Below are positions 23,350 to 34,502 of a stretch of 64,000 nucleotides of DNA, in pieces. This DNA is from Sambucus nigra (taxonomy: Eukaryota; Streptophyta; Magnoliopsida; Dipsacales; Adoxaceae): the NCBI GenBank assembly GCA_949130495.1, contig OX422222.1, forward strand, positions 104,955,709-105,019,708, written 5' to 3'. A model generated the notes under the pieces. The model worked only from the letters and a program-made list of their open reading frames with translations, did no database searches and had not been told where the DNA came from. Positions within the stretch are counted from its first letter, which is position 1; each line of letters begins with the position of its first letter. The translations under genes and the position numbers were made by a program.

Positions 23350-23475
23350 AAAAGGACAAACCCGACTGACTATTATTCTACATTGTTGGAAGCAGGAGGC
23401 CTACACACATGAAACAACAAAAGACATAAAACGCATGGGGAAATAGAGATATTAAGAAACGTAAATGTTAGACTT

Positions 23476-23520
23476 CCCCCTTAACATGTTCTCCCCTTTT
23501 TTGTCCGAAAAAGACAAAGG
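23476..23520 (-). promoter_or_regulatory. Putative polypurine tract of the minus-strand retroelement
   Basis: On the minus strand the sequence is CTTTTTCGGACAAAAAAGGG, then GAGAACATGTTAAGGGGGAA. Purine-rich tracts of this form prime plus-strand synthesis just upstream of the 3' LTR. Confidence 0.45.
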
Positions 23521-23854
23521 GATTGAACGAAACCTGCAATGTCATTGAATATATCAAGAAGAAAAGAGAAACAATAGAACGGTAAATAGATGCATAGTAA
23601 AATTCATAACATAAATAGGTAAAGGAAATCATTCATACAAGAAATATAGCATAAGGAGAATGATCAATGATTAACATTAAAGCTTGAATTCCAAGATGTT
23701 CCATTATAAAAACACCAATATCCAAACAAAATAAATGAAGAAGCAAAATACAACTATATGCTACAAGTCAAGAGAATAAATGAAGAAAATAAATTTCGCT
23801 CTCTCACATGTACATATCTTAAATAGAACTATAAATAAAGAACATCAAGGAGCT

Positions 23855-26051
23855 GGAGCATCATGTGAAGTGTCAACGGGAACGGATCCGGTACCTAAAG
23901 AGCCCACACCACAATGCATCTCAATACGGCAAATCTCCATAAGATGGTCCATGAGAATAGAATCTCTCATAGCTTGTGCCTTATCTTGACATTCTTATGC
24001 CTCCTCACGATGATATTGAGCTTCCTCGGCGCTCTCACGGTCCCTCCTCATAGTGAATAAAAGTTCCTGCAAAAGAGCCCTATCTTGGTGACGTGCCTCC
24101 TGAAGCTCCTTAACCTGTGAATGAACAAACCTAATATATTCCGACTCAATGGTTGGGTGAGAATGAGAAGAAAAAGGTCTAAGTGGAACGGGATTGGATG
24201 AGGTGGCATAATGGGATGACGTGGATTGGGAAGGAGTGGGCTAAGGGATATCACGGGGAAGGTGACTGCGGGAGTGACCAACAGAAGATATATTTATTCC
24301 CTAAAAACGAGTCACCAGAATATCGAGGGAAAGAGGGGACAACCAACCGCAAGGTGAGAGTGCACTTTTTGTTCAACCAGAGAAACTAATTTAATTAAAT
24401 ACAATTTTAAATTATCCATATTTAAACACACACTAAAGTCATGCATCTAAAGATGATTGATTAGACATTCAACATATTCACATCAAGCAAAGATCAATTA
24501 CACATAACAAATGAAGAAAAATCCCCTAAATGGGCTAAACCTTTTTATTTCAACATGGTTTGTAAACACTTACATACATAATGAAATACAGTTTGATAAG
24601 AAAAGACCCTTAGGCATCGATTCCTTATCGTCAGCAAGAGCTCTGACAAGACGCTCCAAGTTCAGCAGTGTAGAGAACCCTCTTCTCAACATAAGATGCT
24701 CCACTAGTGGGTATGACTGGGTTTAGAACAATTCACACATATGATTATGAGTGTTTGTGAATCTCAAAGTGTTTGTGCTTGAAATATATGAAGATTTGAC
24801 TTATTAGGTCAATAAAGAGTTCCCTCAAAGTCTTAAATAAAAATATCTTCGAAGTGGGAATTTATCGAGGCAAAAAAAAATTTTCTGTGCCCGTAGAACC
24901 GGTCCAAAAAGGATCACTAAATCGGTTCGCCATCCGGATCGATTTGATTTTCTTCTTAAACAGATCGGTCCGGTCAGAAGACACTTCCTGTGTAAAAATA
25001 CCAACCAGATCGGTTCATTTTTCAGCTCCGAATTGGTCTGGATTTTTCTTTCTTTTTGTTCCTGTATGAGAGGACTTATGAATCCAAAAAATCAATAACA
25101 CGAACCCACGATGTAGATAATGATCACGATGCAAGATATTAATGATGATGGGCACCTGAAACACAACATTCGGATTGAGGCCGTTAAGATATGATCGTGC
25201 TAAGATGAGCCGACTGAAGCAGTAGTTGACTGTAGCGGTATACGATATATATAATGAGATCTAGGATAAAACTAAAATGCCTAGATACTAACTCGAGAAT
25301 TTATAAAACATGTCCTTACATAAGGTAATGACTAGTAATAATAACGGCAAAAGGTAAAGCATGCTGAACGGGACCTATAGGATTGACCTTAACAACCTTA
25401 ACAACACCAAAGATGAAGCGGGGAAGGTTAATAGTGGCTTTAATGCTAATGGAAAACATTAAGTCCACGTAGGCCCTTGAAATTTGAGTGAAGTTGGCAA
25501 GAGGTTGAAGGCATGCACAAAAAATCTAGTTAAGGATCATAAAATCTGGATGGAGATGTTTATGATAAATGGTGACAGTACCGACCTAGAAAATTCGACA
25601 CACAGTATTCATAATGAGGCGTGTCTCAGGGCGAGAGTCATTTGGCCAAGGAAATGGGGGATTGTTAACGCGAGGCAAACCGACAAGATGCGCAACGAAT
25701 AGTGATTTCCCTATCACAGACAACTGAGAAAAGTCCAACCTCAAGATCACGCATCCTAAAGAAATATTCCCTAATGAGATCGATATATATAGGGTCGTTA
25801 AGATTGAAAAGGGGATCCAAACCCAAGTTAGAAAGCCACCTGGAGACTATAGTTCTAGAGAGTGAGGTGATATCAACTACTTTTTCACGAACATATGCAC
25901 GAGTTGTAGACCCCTGTGTGTGGTACAAAGTGTGATTCTCAAGGGTTTGCCAAAGCAGTCGAAGGTTTGGAATAGTTGCATGTTCATCTGAGGATAATGA
26001 TCGATCCTCATCGGAAGAACCAATTTGACCATTGCGTCTACCACGGGCCAT
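23855..26051 (-). pseudogene. Extra ORF of an LTR retroelement (putative plant transposon protein-like), broken
   Basis: A plausible start at 26051 gives MARGRRNGQIGSSDEDRSLS, open to 25665 (128 residues). It includes SRTIVSRWLSNLGLDPLFN and YIDLIREYFFRMR, resembling the 'putative plant transposon protein' domain (PF20167) found in retroelement ORFs. After stops and frame changes, 25360-25560 still reads FHPDFMIL and YVDLMFSISIKATINLP, matching the later part of that domain. The end near 23855-24130 is a charged coiled-coil-like segment (QVKELQEARHQDRALLQELL) with one internal stop, ending in SHDAPAP. The gene lies directly upstream of the purine tract and LTR on the same strand, so it is the element's 3'-most ORF. 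Confidence 0.5.
24282..25360. other. Middle of the retroelement ORF region, unreadable
   Basis: Between the readable N-terminal domain and the coiled-coil end I cannot trace a continuous frame. No separate gene is evident on either strand. Confidence 0.35.
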
Positions 26052-26116
26052 AGAGAGTGAGAGACAGAAAAACTACAACCTACCCGATAACAGAATGTAA
26101 TTTTTATTAGAAAATG

Positions 26117-28090
26117 TAACACCCCGTATTTTATTAATTAATATTTTTGATTAATTTGGAGAAAAACGGAGATAAATAAATTTTGGATTTAATAGCTTTT
26201 AATAATTAAACATGTTGGTTTTTATATTTGAGTAGTGAATTCTCAACTGGAATTAAATCGGAGTTATAAGAGAATGTTAGAATTCTTTTATATATTTTAT
26301 CAGCGCAGGTACGTTTTTGTTGATTTAATGAAATTTTTTCTATGTGTAAAGATGGTTTTCTAAAAATTTTATTTTGATTTTGGTGTCCTTCAAACAATAG
26401 CGTATGTCGTTCAAACGACGTATCATCTCGTTCGAACGACAGGTGTCAGTCGTTCGAGCTACAGGAGGCGGTGGGTTAATTGGAGTCCTAAATGTATTCT
26501 AACTCTTAAACCCTTTAAATACCAAAACTGATCCGGGGCTGGGACTTTCAAAACGCTTTTCTCTCAAACTTTTCTCCAGTAAGGTTCTCCAAACATATTT
26601 TCTCTCAGCTTCAGCCCCTAGCCCTAACTTTTAATAAGTTTTAACTCTAGAATTGAAGATTCAATTGGTGTTTTTCTCAAGAGGAATCCAATCGTCTACT
26701 CGGATTTTTATCCGACTAATTCCAGGCATGAATACTTTATTATTTTCCTTTAGTATTATGCGTTTTAAGTGTCGCCTAAATCTCTAATCACGTGTTTTTG
26801 ATTGAAATCAATTAGCAACTTAATTAGAGAAAGTGGACACTAAATTTTGGGGTTGTTTTGATGAAACTTTTTAATATGATTTAATCCTTGAAACCCTTGG
26901 GCGCGTAAGTTAGATTTTTGGATTTTTTATGGTTGTTGGGGTGTAGGTTCTCATGTAGACTTTTTATGGGATTATTTATTTGGCTAATGGGAGGCGCTCA
27001 CACATATAAAAATTCGATGATTTATAAAAGCAGATGATTATGACATATTGAATATTGTTGCATGTTAATTAATTTAGCATTTTTAACGTAATTAATTATG
27101 CTGAAAATGACGACGGTGTTATTCATTGAATTAAATCGAATTGAGACTTTTATGATTACGTGCTATGTTATTCTTATGAATTGTATATTGTGTGATTTAT
27201 TTCATTCACGTTTGCCATCTCGGGGACGAGGGTCTTTTGGTTAATATATTGCTCAATCCTATTTTTTTGTATGCTTACTAGGTATGGGACTAGCGGGTAG
27301 GCCTTGGTGATAATTTATGCTTGCTAGATTTGACACTAGTTAGTGTAAATTTGTGGGGATTTTATATATCGGGGTGGGGCATATTTTTACGTCATATCAT
27401 TTTTTTGTTAGCCTAGGCATGAGAATAAGATGTGTTTTGCATTGGTGATTCATCCTGCATGTAGGATATGACGTATGTATACTTGGGAACCCTTAGGTAT
27501 GGGACTAAGGGGTATTTTGAGGATGTCACATCGATTAAAATGGTGGGGTAATTTGTTAATTGTGAAATTGAGAAAATGAGAATTAATGCCTAAGATAAAA
27601 TGGGTATTAAAATTGGTGGCGACATAATGTGTTAGTGATCGACAGTTTAAACGGGTCAGCTTGGGTGATTTATGCCATATCATATGTGGAACCTTATCAT
27701 ATTGCGGAGGATCGACAGTTTAAACGGAGTCGACTGGTTATTGACGAGGGGAAGTGTGACACTTTGGTGGATTACCACCTGGGGCGGGAGGACCTCCATA
27801 ATAAAAAAGTGAGAACAATAATAATTTTTGGTTAACTTAATTAAATTAACGCTTTGGCGTTGTGGGATAATTGAAATGACATTGGTGTGATTTTTATAAG
27901 AATCTTTGGGGGCGCTTAGAAATTTATCTTTCTTGCATTTAATTATATTCGTAATTAAAATATTCTATTGTGATATTTATTGCGTATTATGCTACTGTCT
28001 GGGTTCACGGACACTATTTGAGGGGAGTAGTGTGTATTCATGCTCGGGGCTCTAACCTCGTGCATTGACTAACCTTTTCAAGAATAAGTT
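26117..28090 (+). mobile_element. Truncated Ty3/gypsy-type LTR
   Basis: Starts TGTAACACCCCGTATTTT, close to the start of the complete chromovirus LTR at 30177 (TGTAATACCCCGTATTTT). It shares TCGACAGTTTAAAC (27639-27652 and 27712-27725) and the block CTCTAACC.. to AGAGAAG (about 28045-28085) with that LTR (about 31890-31955). The similarity stops there: the last third of the LTR is missing, and copia reverse-transcriptase sequence follows within about 65 bp. No target duplication is visible. Confidence 0.6.
26385..26465. repeat. Cluster of TCGTTCGAACGA-type palindromes in the truncated LTR
   Basis: Four imperfect copies: GTCCTTCAAACAAT, GTCGTTCAAACGAC, TCGTTCGAACGAC and GTCGTTCGAGCTAC. Confidence 0.75.
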
Positions 28091-28153
28091 TAGAGAAGAT
28101 GCATAGGATTATTTTGAGACTTTTTTGGAGGCTCAACTGGAGTTATTTACTAA

Positions 28154-28252
28154 ATCATTGGTACCAAATGGATTTTTAAAAATAAAATGGATGAAAACGG
28201 TGTTATTGTTCGTAATAAAGTTAGGTTTGTTGCTTAAGGATACATGCAAATA
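28154..28252 (+). pseudogene. Ty1/copia reverse transcriptase fragment
   Basis: The frame reads IIGTKWIFKNKMDENGVIV, then RNKVRFVA, a stop, and GYMQI. This is the highly conserved opening of the copia RT domain (usual form IGTKWVFRNKLDENG..VRNKARLVAQGY.Q). The stop TAA at 28235-28237 sits where glutamine is expected. Only about 33 residues remain. It runs on the plus strand, opposite to the LTR that follows at 28286, so it belongs to a different insertion. Confidence 0.75.
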
Positions 28253-28285
28253 ATCACGTCTTCTTTTTTAAGAAAGTTACCAATT

Positions 28286-28579
28286 TGAAGTTGTACGGTT
28301 ATATGGATTTAGTTAATTTCGTAGAATACACTTCTAAACTAAATATAAATGTTGATAGTTTCCAAATTTTAATATTTCTTACTAACTCCTAAGTGAGCAT
28401 GCAGGATTCTTAATTAAGCAAGAAGAAAGAACAACCACAATACGCCGACGTTAGAGGAAAACCCAAATGAAAAAATCCTCGGACAACTGGGCCTAGAGAA
28501 ATCCACTACAAATACGATTTTACAAAAAGACTCAAAAGACTTACATACTTGACACACTAAGACTCGCTGATGTCGTCTC
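28286..28579 (-). mobile_element. Second copy of the 22080-23475 LTR family, left part
   Basis: Matches 22080-22374 with TGAAGTTGTACGGTTATATG at its left tip. It is cut at the GTCTC duplication (28575-28579) by the solo LTR starting at 28580 and resumes at 42228. Confidence 0.7.
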
Positions 28580-29440
28580 TGTAACAACCATTGCTTTTAG
28601 GAAGAAAATTTTATATTATTTTACCACATAAGGTAATTATATAAAATGTTGGAACCGGAGTAAATATTAATTTAATAAGTTAAAAGTTAATATTTACTCG
28701 ATCTTTGCGTATTTACTGTATGTTTAAGTAAATATCATTCTGTTGTATGTTTTATAGTGTCATGTGTTTTAAATGACACCGTGGTTTTTACGAAACTGGA
28801 ACTTGAAATAATTTATAAAAAAATTTCCGGATGCCATTTTAGAGGGAGTAGTTAGTCCCGGAATGTGCGAGACAGTCAAACTAAGTGCCATATTGTATTT
28901 TTGTGTTTCGGACACTTTTACTTGGTTTTAGCTTATACGCGTATTTGCGAGCCATTTTCACGTGGTATTAACCACTTAATGTTGGGAGACTTATGTTAAG
29001 CCCCGATTTTAGTCTTCAAAATCCCTTAATTTCCCTATAATGTGTCTTAAACATAGAGAGAAAAGAGAGAGGAAGAAAGCTTGGGAGAAAAGAGGAGAAA
29101 GAAGAGAAGATAGAGAGTGAGGATGGGAGATTGCTTCTACCACCAAGAAATCTGAAATTTTAACTCTAAGGCAAGTTTTCTACTTGCTAATATATATTTT
29201 AAGATGAATAATTTGTGTGATAATTATGTATTTGCATTTATGGATCAAAAATGGAATTTATGGGAATTAAACCCTAATCTTGGTTTTGATGATGAAATTA
29301 TGGATTATAGTAGTTATAAATCATATTGGGATTATTTTTGGGTAGATAAATGTTGTTGGGTATGTTTAAAATGGAAGAGATTTAAGGATTGGCAAAATTA
29401 GGGTTCATAAACCTTAAGACAAAACTTGGAAAATTCGCAG

Positions 29441-29622
29441 GACCGAATCGATTCGCTATAGAGGCAGTGCCCAGGTCTGAAGGGTCCGAATCGATTCGGA
29501 TGGCCCGAATCGATTCGGTAAGTTGCAGTAAGTCAGGTCTTCCCATCTGAATCGATTCGGCTGGTCCGAATCGATTCGCTTTTCAGCCCGAATAGATTCG
29601 GCCAGGGCGAATCGATTCGGTA
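29441..29622. repeat. Seven CGAATCGATTCG palindromes in the solo LTR
   Basis: Seven copies of CCGAATCGATTCGG, six with an intact ATCGAT core and one with ATAGAT, in 180 bp with irregular spacing. Confidence 0.9.
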
Positions 29623-30171
29623 GTGCTACAATTTTGAGTAAATGTTCAAACTCAATTTCAATTCTTTTTCGTTAGGCTTAGGATTTAGGGACCTTCTTGT
29701 ATGAAGTAAATTTAGAGTCCTAGAGTTCTATATGTGTTGGGAATTACCCCAGATTAGTAATGGTTTATATGGGGTTTTCCGGGGTTATGCCTATTGATGC
29801 TAGGGCATTCTTTTCTTCTAGTTAATTGTTATGAAACTAGGAGTAATATTGTTATATTTGGGAGACTTTAGAAGCTCGATTGAGCTATATTAGTCTTGAT
29901 GGTTTATATTATCACCCCAAAAGAATGTTGGGAGAATAACTTGGAAGTTTATTCATTCATTGAGGTTAAAATGATGAGATGTATTAGGTATGGCTCCGGA
30001 GAGAATGTACGGTAGTTTACAAAATCTAAATGATCATGGTTTCCTATAATGAAACTTAAATATGAAAATGTAAATGGAATTGAAAATCGTAAATAGAAAT
30101 GAAATGGAAATGGTAATGATGATGGTAAATGATAATTTACTAAATCATGAATATGGTAAATAAAATGGTTT

Positions 30172-30176
30172 AAACA
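30172..30176. repeat. Target duplication AAACA of the chromovirus, left copy
   Basis: Identical to 40942-40946 immediately after the 3' LTR. Confidence 0.9.
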
Positions 30177-33129
30177 TGTAATACCCCGTATTTTTATGAT
30201 ATTTATTTATGGGATTAATTAAATTAAATGTGAATTAATTGAGAATTAATCCGAATAAAATATTAACGAGATGTGAGTTAGTATTTGATTATAATGTGTA
30301 TATATGGCAATATATGAATATTGGAATTATTGAAATTGTCGCGAGATTGAAATACGGCAATTTGGGAAATTTTGTTGGGACGCGCGTGACAGTCGCGTCA
30401 GGAATATAATTATTTGAATTAAAAAGTAAAATTTTATTTCTATTTACCGTATGGTCATTTTGAGTGCGCCAACGCGTCCGGAAGGGTCGAAATAGTCAGA
30501 AAACACTAGCCGGGGGTTAAGTTTGGGTCCCGGGGCATTTTTGGGCCATACCGGTAACTTATAAGGGCATTTTGGTAATTTCGGAAATTTGGGAATTAAA
30601 ACCCACGAAAATTAGAAACAAAAATCTGACTTATTCTTTATCCACTAAACCCACTAACTACACTAAGGGACTTAATGGACTACGGGAGAAGTTAAGAAAT
30701 AGTCCCAACTTGCCAAAAACCAACCACACCTCCATTGTCATCATCCTTGAGAAGAACTTGTAGAGAGAGAGAGAAAGAGGAGAATTCTGCAGAGAGAGAG
30801 AGAGGACAGATTCAACCTTCAAGATTCAACCTCCAATTTCAGAGAAAGATTAAGGCAAGTGGTTTAATTACAATTGATCCAATGCTATGTTTTTCCATGT
30901 TTAGGAATTATCGAATTTATCTTGGAAGATGATATAGACCCATGAATTGGAAGTTTAAAACTATGAATTATGTTAGGGACTGCATGTAGTAACATTATGG
31001 ACGAATTATGTATTCAAAACAGAACCATTGATGATCTAAAAACGGATTTTAGAAGAAGTTTATTAATGTTCTTGAAAGAAATAGAAATCTGGAATTCTTG
31101 ATGAAGTTTTGATCAAAACAAAGCCCTTGAATGATGAATTATTGGTTTTAGAACGTTAATACTGTTGTAGGATGATTGTATGATGATATTATAACATTAT
31201 CTTAGAGTTTCATGCTTGTTAATTGTGTTTTGGGATGATTTGAAAACTGCAAAACGAAGCAGTCCGTAGCCATACTTGGTGCGTTCGATCGATCGATGTT
31301 CATCAGTCGATCGATCGACCACCATCGATCGATCGAAGGAAAAGGTCGATCGATCGACCTTCCCAGAATGAGTAAAGTTTTCCCTATTTAATTTTAATGA
31401 TGTTAACCCTTGGGAAATATGATTGGAGACCTTATGAATACCCTTAAACTTAAGGTAGACCAGTAGGCATGGCTATGAAATTTGGACCTTAATAGAATTC
31501 AATTTGAGGAATTATTCTAAATCTAATGGAATTCGATAAGTGAGATAATGTTTGGGTTAAAAGTGTAAATTTGAATAGTTGATGAAATGAGGTTCGGGGC
31601 AGAAGTAAGGACCTTAGGAATGACGATGTAATATGTGGGAATAATAGAAACTTAATAATCTATTTAAGATAGGTTTTAAGTATAAGAACTATGACGTGAG
31701 ATGTGTCGACAGTTTAAACTCTATATTATTGAGAGACGTAATATATATATAAAATTGGAATAATGGTATAAGGATGTAGAGTATACCTGTAATAATATTG
31801 AAATATCTAAGATGTGTGAATGCTTATCATATGATTTTATGTGTATGACATACCTACCATACTTGCTATCACGGGAGGTTTGCGTTCGCTTAGGGCCCTC
31901 TAATCCTTGTGTTGCCCGGATTTAGACTGGTTACCTCGATGAACATAGGTCAGAGAAGGACTTATTGGGATGTTAATAAGTCTGCTGATCGTGGGAGCGC
32001 AGGTATGTGCGTGACCCATGTGATGTGACTGTGTTCGCCTCCATTATTTGTGATGTTGTTATCTGAGAACGATTCCTGAGAGATTCGGAATACGTGATCC
32101 TTATGTACGTGATGTACTGGGATGGATAGCAGAGTATGTGTGCACCACAGCTTAGTCTCGGGGTGCTTGTATTGTATATTTATGACGTGAATAATATACA
32201 CGTAGATAATGGGAACGTTCATGTTGTTATTGTGAATATAATTATGGTAATGTTTTGAGAAAACATAACGGGTTAACCGATAGTGAATTGTATTACAAAT
32301 TGAGAATCTGAATTTAAGTAAAGCTCTCTTTAAATTGATAACGCTAGAATGTAATATGGGGATCGAGTAGTAAGGGGTAGAACTTATTACGGTTTGGTTA
32401 GATATGGATGTCACATGAATGGGTACAGGAACGTTAGGAGTACACAGCTAGACGAGAGGTGAGTATTTCACGTGAGAGCACGTCCTAACATGTACTTCAC
32501 ATTCATTGTTTTAAATGTTATTAAAGCACTTGCTGTTTTCAAAATGATTTCCACTTTCGGGCTCTGACCCATTTACTTTCAAATCTATTTTTGTAAAAAC
32601 CATTTTAGGTGCCCATCCACAAGGACACCATGCTTAGGATTCTCATTCAGGTGACGAGCTGTAGCTGTTTGTGGAAGTTACAGGACCTTGCTTGTAGACG
32701 CTTCATATATCTTGCCTCTATCTTCAGCATTTATCAGTTGTAGGGCATGTCTCCCATTTCTTTTAGAGACTTTTCATTTTATATTTCAGTTATTCAGACT
32801 TTGGTTTGTAATTAATTCAGGATTCAGACTTGTCATATTATTTTCAGTTGTGGGATTATTGTGAGGAGTTTTCCTCCGGACTTATTACTGTTTGTTGGTT
32901 ATTTCATTACTTCGTTATGGTGAATGGATTATGTTGTTATTCCATTATTCTTTTACTGCATGTTAATTAGACTTAACTTAAAATTTGGCAACTTACTTTT
33001 TACATACTAGGTGGTTAGTAATTATTAAAATGTTTTCGACAGTGATGCTATTAACTGAACCAACTTGGCATTTTGTATTGATTTAATAAAGGAGTAGCTA
33101 CCCGGTATTTAATTAGTCGGGGTGTCACA
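30177..33129 (+). repeat. 5' LTR of the chromovirus
   Basis: 2953 bp from TGTAATACCCCG to GGGGTGTCACA. It contains a GA-rich leader (30764-30812), a CGATCGATCG palindrome cluster and TCGACAGTTTAAAC at 31706-31719. Confidence 0.97.
31281..31362. repeat. TCGATCGATCGA palindrome cluster, 5' LTR
   Basis: Four palindromic cores of CGATCGATCG in about 80 bp (GTTCGATCGATCGATG, GTCGATCGATCGACC, CATCGATCGATCGAAGG, GGTCGATCGATCGACC). An identical cluster is at 39093-39174 in the 3' LTR. Confidence 0.9.
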
Positions 33130-33131
33130 GG

Positions 33132-33143
33132 TGGTATCAGAGC
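33132..33143 (+). promoter_or_regulatory. Primer binding site, initiator tRNA-Met
   Basis: TGGTATCAGAGC lies 2 bp after the 5' LTR and is complementary to the 3' end of plant initiator tRNA-Met. Confidence 0.92.
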
Positions 33144-33312
33144 ATCAGGTTCTAGTGTCCTTTAGGATCTGTACGGCTTATTATGTTTCCACTGAGCTTT
33201 CTTTGATGTAGAGCCCTATATTTTAGGACTGTTGTATTCTTTTGTATATACTACGTTCTTCAGCTATTTTGAGTTTATAACTGCGAACTTATAAACTTCA
33301 TTCTTATTTCAG

Positions 33313-34502
33313 ATGCCTCCACGACGTGCACAACGGGTTCCCAGGGATGCAACGCCAGAACCACTGCCCGCACCAGTTCAGGGCACGATGAATGCCGTCG
33401 AGGTCGCAGCCATTGTGGCTCAGGCGGTAAATGCCGCACTAGCCGTAGTTCAGCAGACACCACTTCGGGCGCCGATAGCCGCGCCAGTTCAGGCACATGC
33501 ATCCCCGTCTGCTTGGGAACGTGTACATGATGCTTTTTAGAAAGCACACCCTCCGGAGTTCGCAGGTAGCTCCGATGTGGTAGTTTCGAGTCAGTGGAGG
33601 AAGGACATTCAACGGCACCTGAGGATGTATGAGTGCACAAATGTCCAGAAGCAGATACTAGCTACTTTTAAGCTAGTGGGGTCATCACTGCAGTGGTGGG
33701 AGTCTATTACCACCGTGGAGGAGAGAGATACTCTCACTATCCAGGAGTTTTGGGTGCGGTTTGATCGCAAGTACTTTTCATCGGCTGTTCAGACGGAGAT
33801 GAGGAGGAAGTTGATGAGCCTCAAGCAGGAGGGTAAGACTGTGGCCGAGTATGAGGCCGAATTCACTGATCTTCTGAACATTGTTCCGGATGAGATACCG
33901 ACAGAGGAGAAGAAGATACAGAAATTTACGGACGGGTTGACATGGAGGATTCGTCAGCACTTGTTAGGGAACCTCTCGTTAGCCACTTATTCTGATGTGG
34001 TTAACGCTGCACTGTTACATTGTCAGGATCACCGCTTTCACATGACTGAAGGCAAGAGGTCAGGAGAGTCCAGCCATCAGGGAAGGACTGGGGGAAATGG
34101 TGCCAGTGGGGCACATTCTGTTCAGGGGCAGAGACAGGGTGATCAGGGTTCCCAGCAGGGAGACCACAAGAGGTTCAGGTCGGGAAATTTCAGGCACGGA
34201 CAGGGAGGTTTCCGACAGGGCCATCAGGGTCCGAACGGCCATCAGAACCAGCAGGGTCAGAATGGTCAACAGCAGTTTCAGTAGGGCCAACAGGGCCAGT
34301 GGAGGAACGGTAACGGCCACCAGGGCCGGGGGCAGCAGGGACAGAGAGGGGGGAACTTACCGGGGAAGTGTTTCGTTTGTGGCAAGACTGGCCATAAACG
34401 CCAGGACTGTCCTGATAGGGGCAGGGCTCCGCAGCAGCATCAGGGTGCTCGACATGAGCCACAGAGGCCACTTTTCCACCTTCTCTCCCAGCTCCAGCCC
34501 AG
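33313..34502 (+). pseudogene. gag: gag of the chromovirus, two internal stops
   Basis: The start MPPRRAQRVPRD follows the LTR by about 180 bp. The Retrotrans_gag core runs from about 33590 to 33970 (LQWWESITTVEE, FWVRFDRKYF, TVAEYEAEF). A glutamine/glycine-rich linker follows, then one CCHC zinc knuckle near 34369-34410 (CFVCGKTGHKRQDC) for nucleic-acid binding. Stops TAG at 33538-33540 and 34282-34284 interrupt the frame; both sit where glutamine CAG is expected. After the knuckle the frame no longer agrees with pol, which is one frame away from about 34503. Gag normally forms the virus-like particle in the cytoplasm. Confidence 0.93.

Larger units (their letters stand above)
22080..23475 (-). 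mobile_element. LTR of a retrotransposon (probably Ty1/copia), minus orientation
   Basis: A second copy of this sequence lies at 28286-28579 plus 42228-43090, about 85% matching by eye, showing it is dispersed. Its plus-strand left tip begins TGATGTTGTATGG, i.e. ends in CA on the minus strand. To the right, on the minus strand, a purine tract (AAAAAAGGGGAGAA, from about 23500) precedes it, as expected upstream of a 3' LTR. The minus-strand part with CCATTTGGATTTCCTCGTAC near 22260 resembles the end of SIRE-like copia LTRs; this clade call is tentative. Confidence 0.5.
28580..30176 (+). mobile_element. Gypsy-type solo LTR, left part
   Basis: Starts TGTAACAACC directly after GTCTC. The matching right end TGTCACA at 42222 is followed by GTCTC, giving a perfect 5-bp target duplication. 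The paralogous copy at 22360-22390 shows the uninterrupted target. The two parts together are 2873 bp, close to the 2953-bp chromovirus LTR, and the distal parts of both share TTGGCAAC and TGGTTA blocks. There is no internal region, hence a solo LTR formed by LTR-LTR recombination. A purine-rich leader is at 29055-29115. The ORF at 29204-29401 has no recognised domain. Confidence 0.8.

Noticed and set aside
31962..32414. 150-codon minus-strand ORF kept open in both chromovirus LTRs (also 39774-40226)
   Set aside because: The LTRs are under 1% diverged, so shared openness is not evidence of selection. The translation is low-complexity, lacks a recognised domain, and runs antisense to the LTR.
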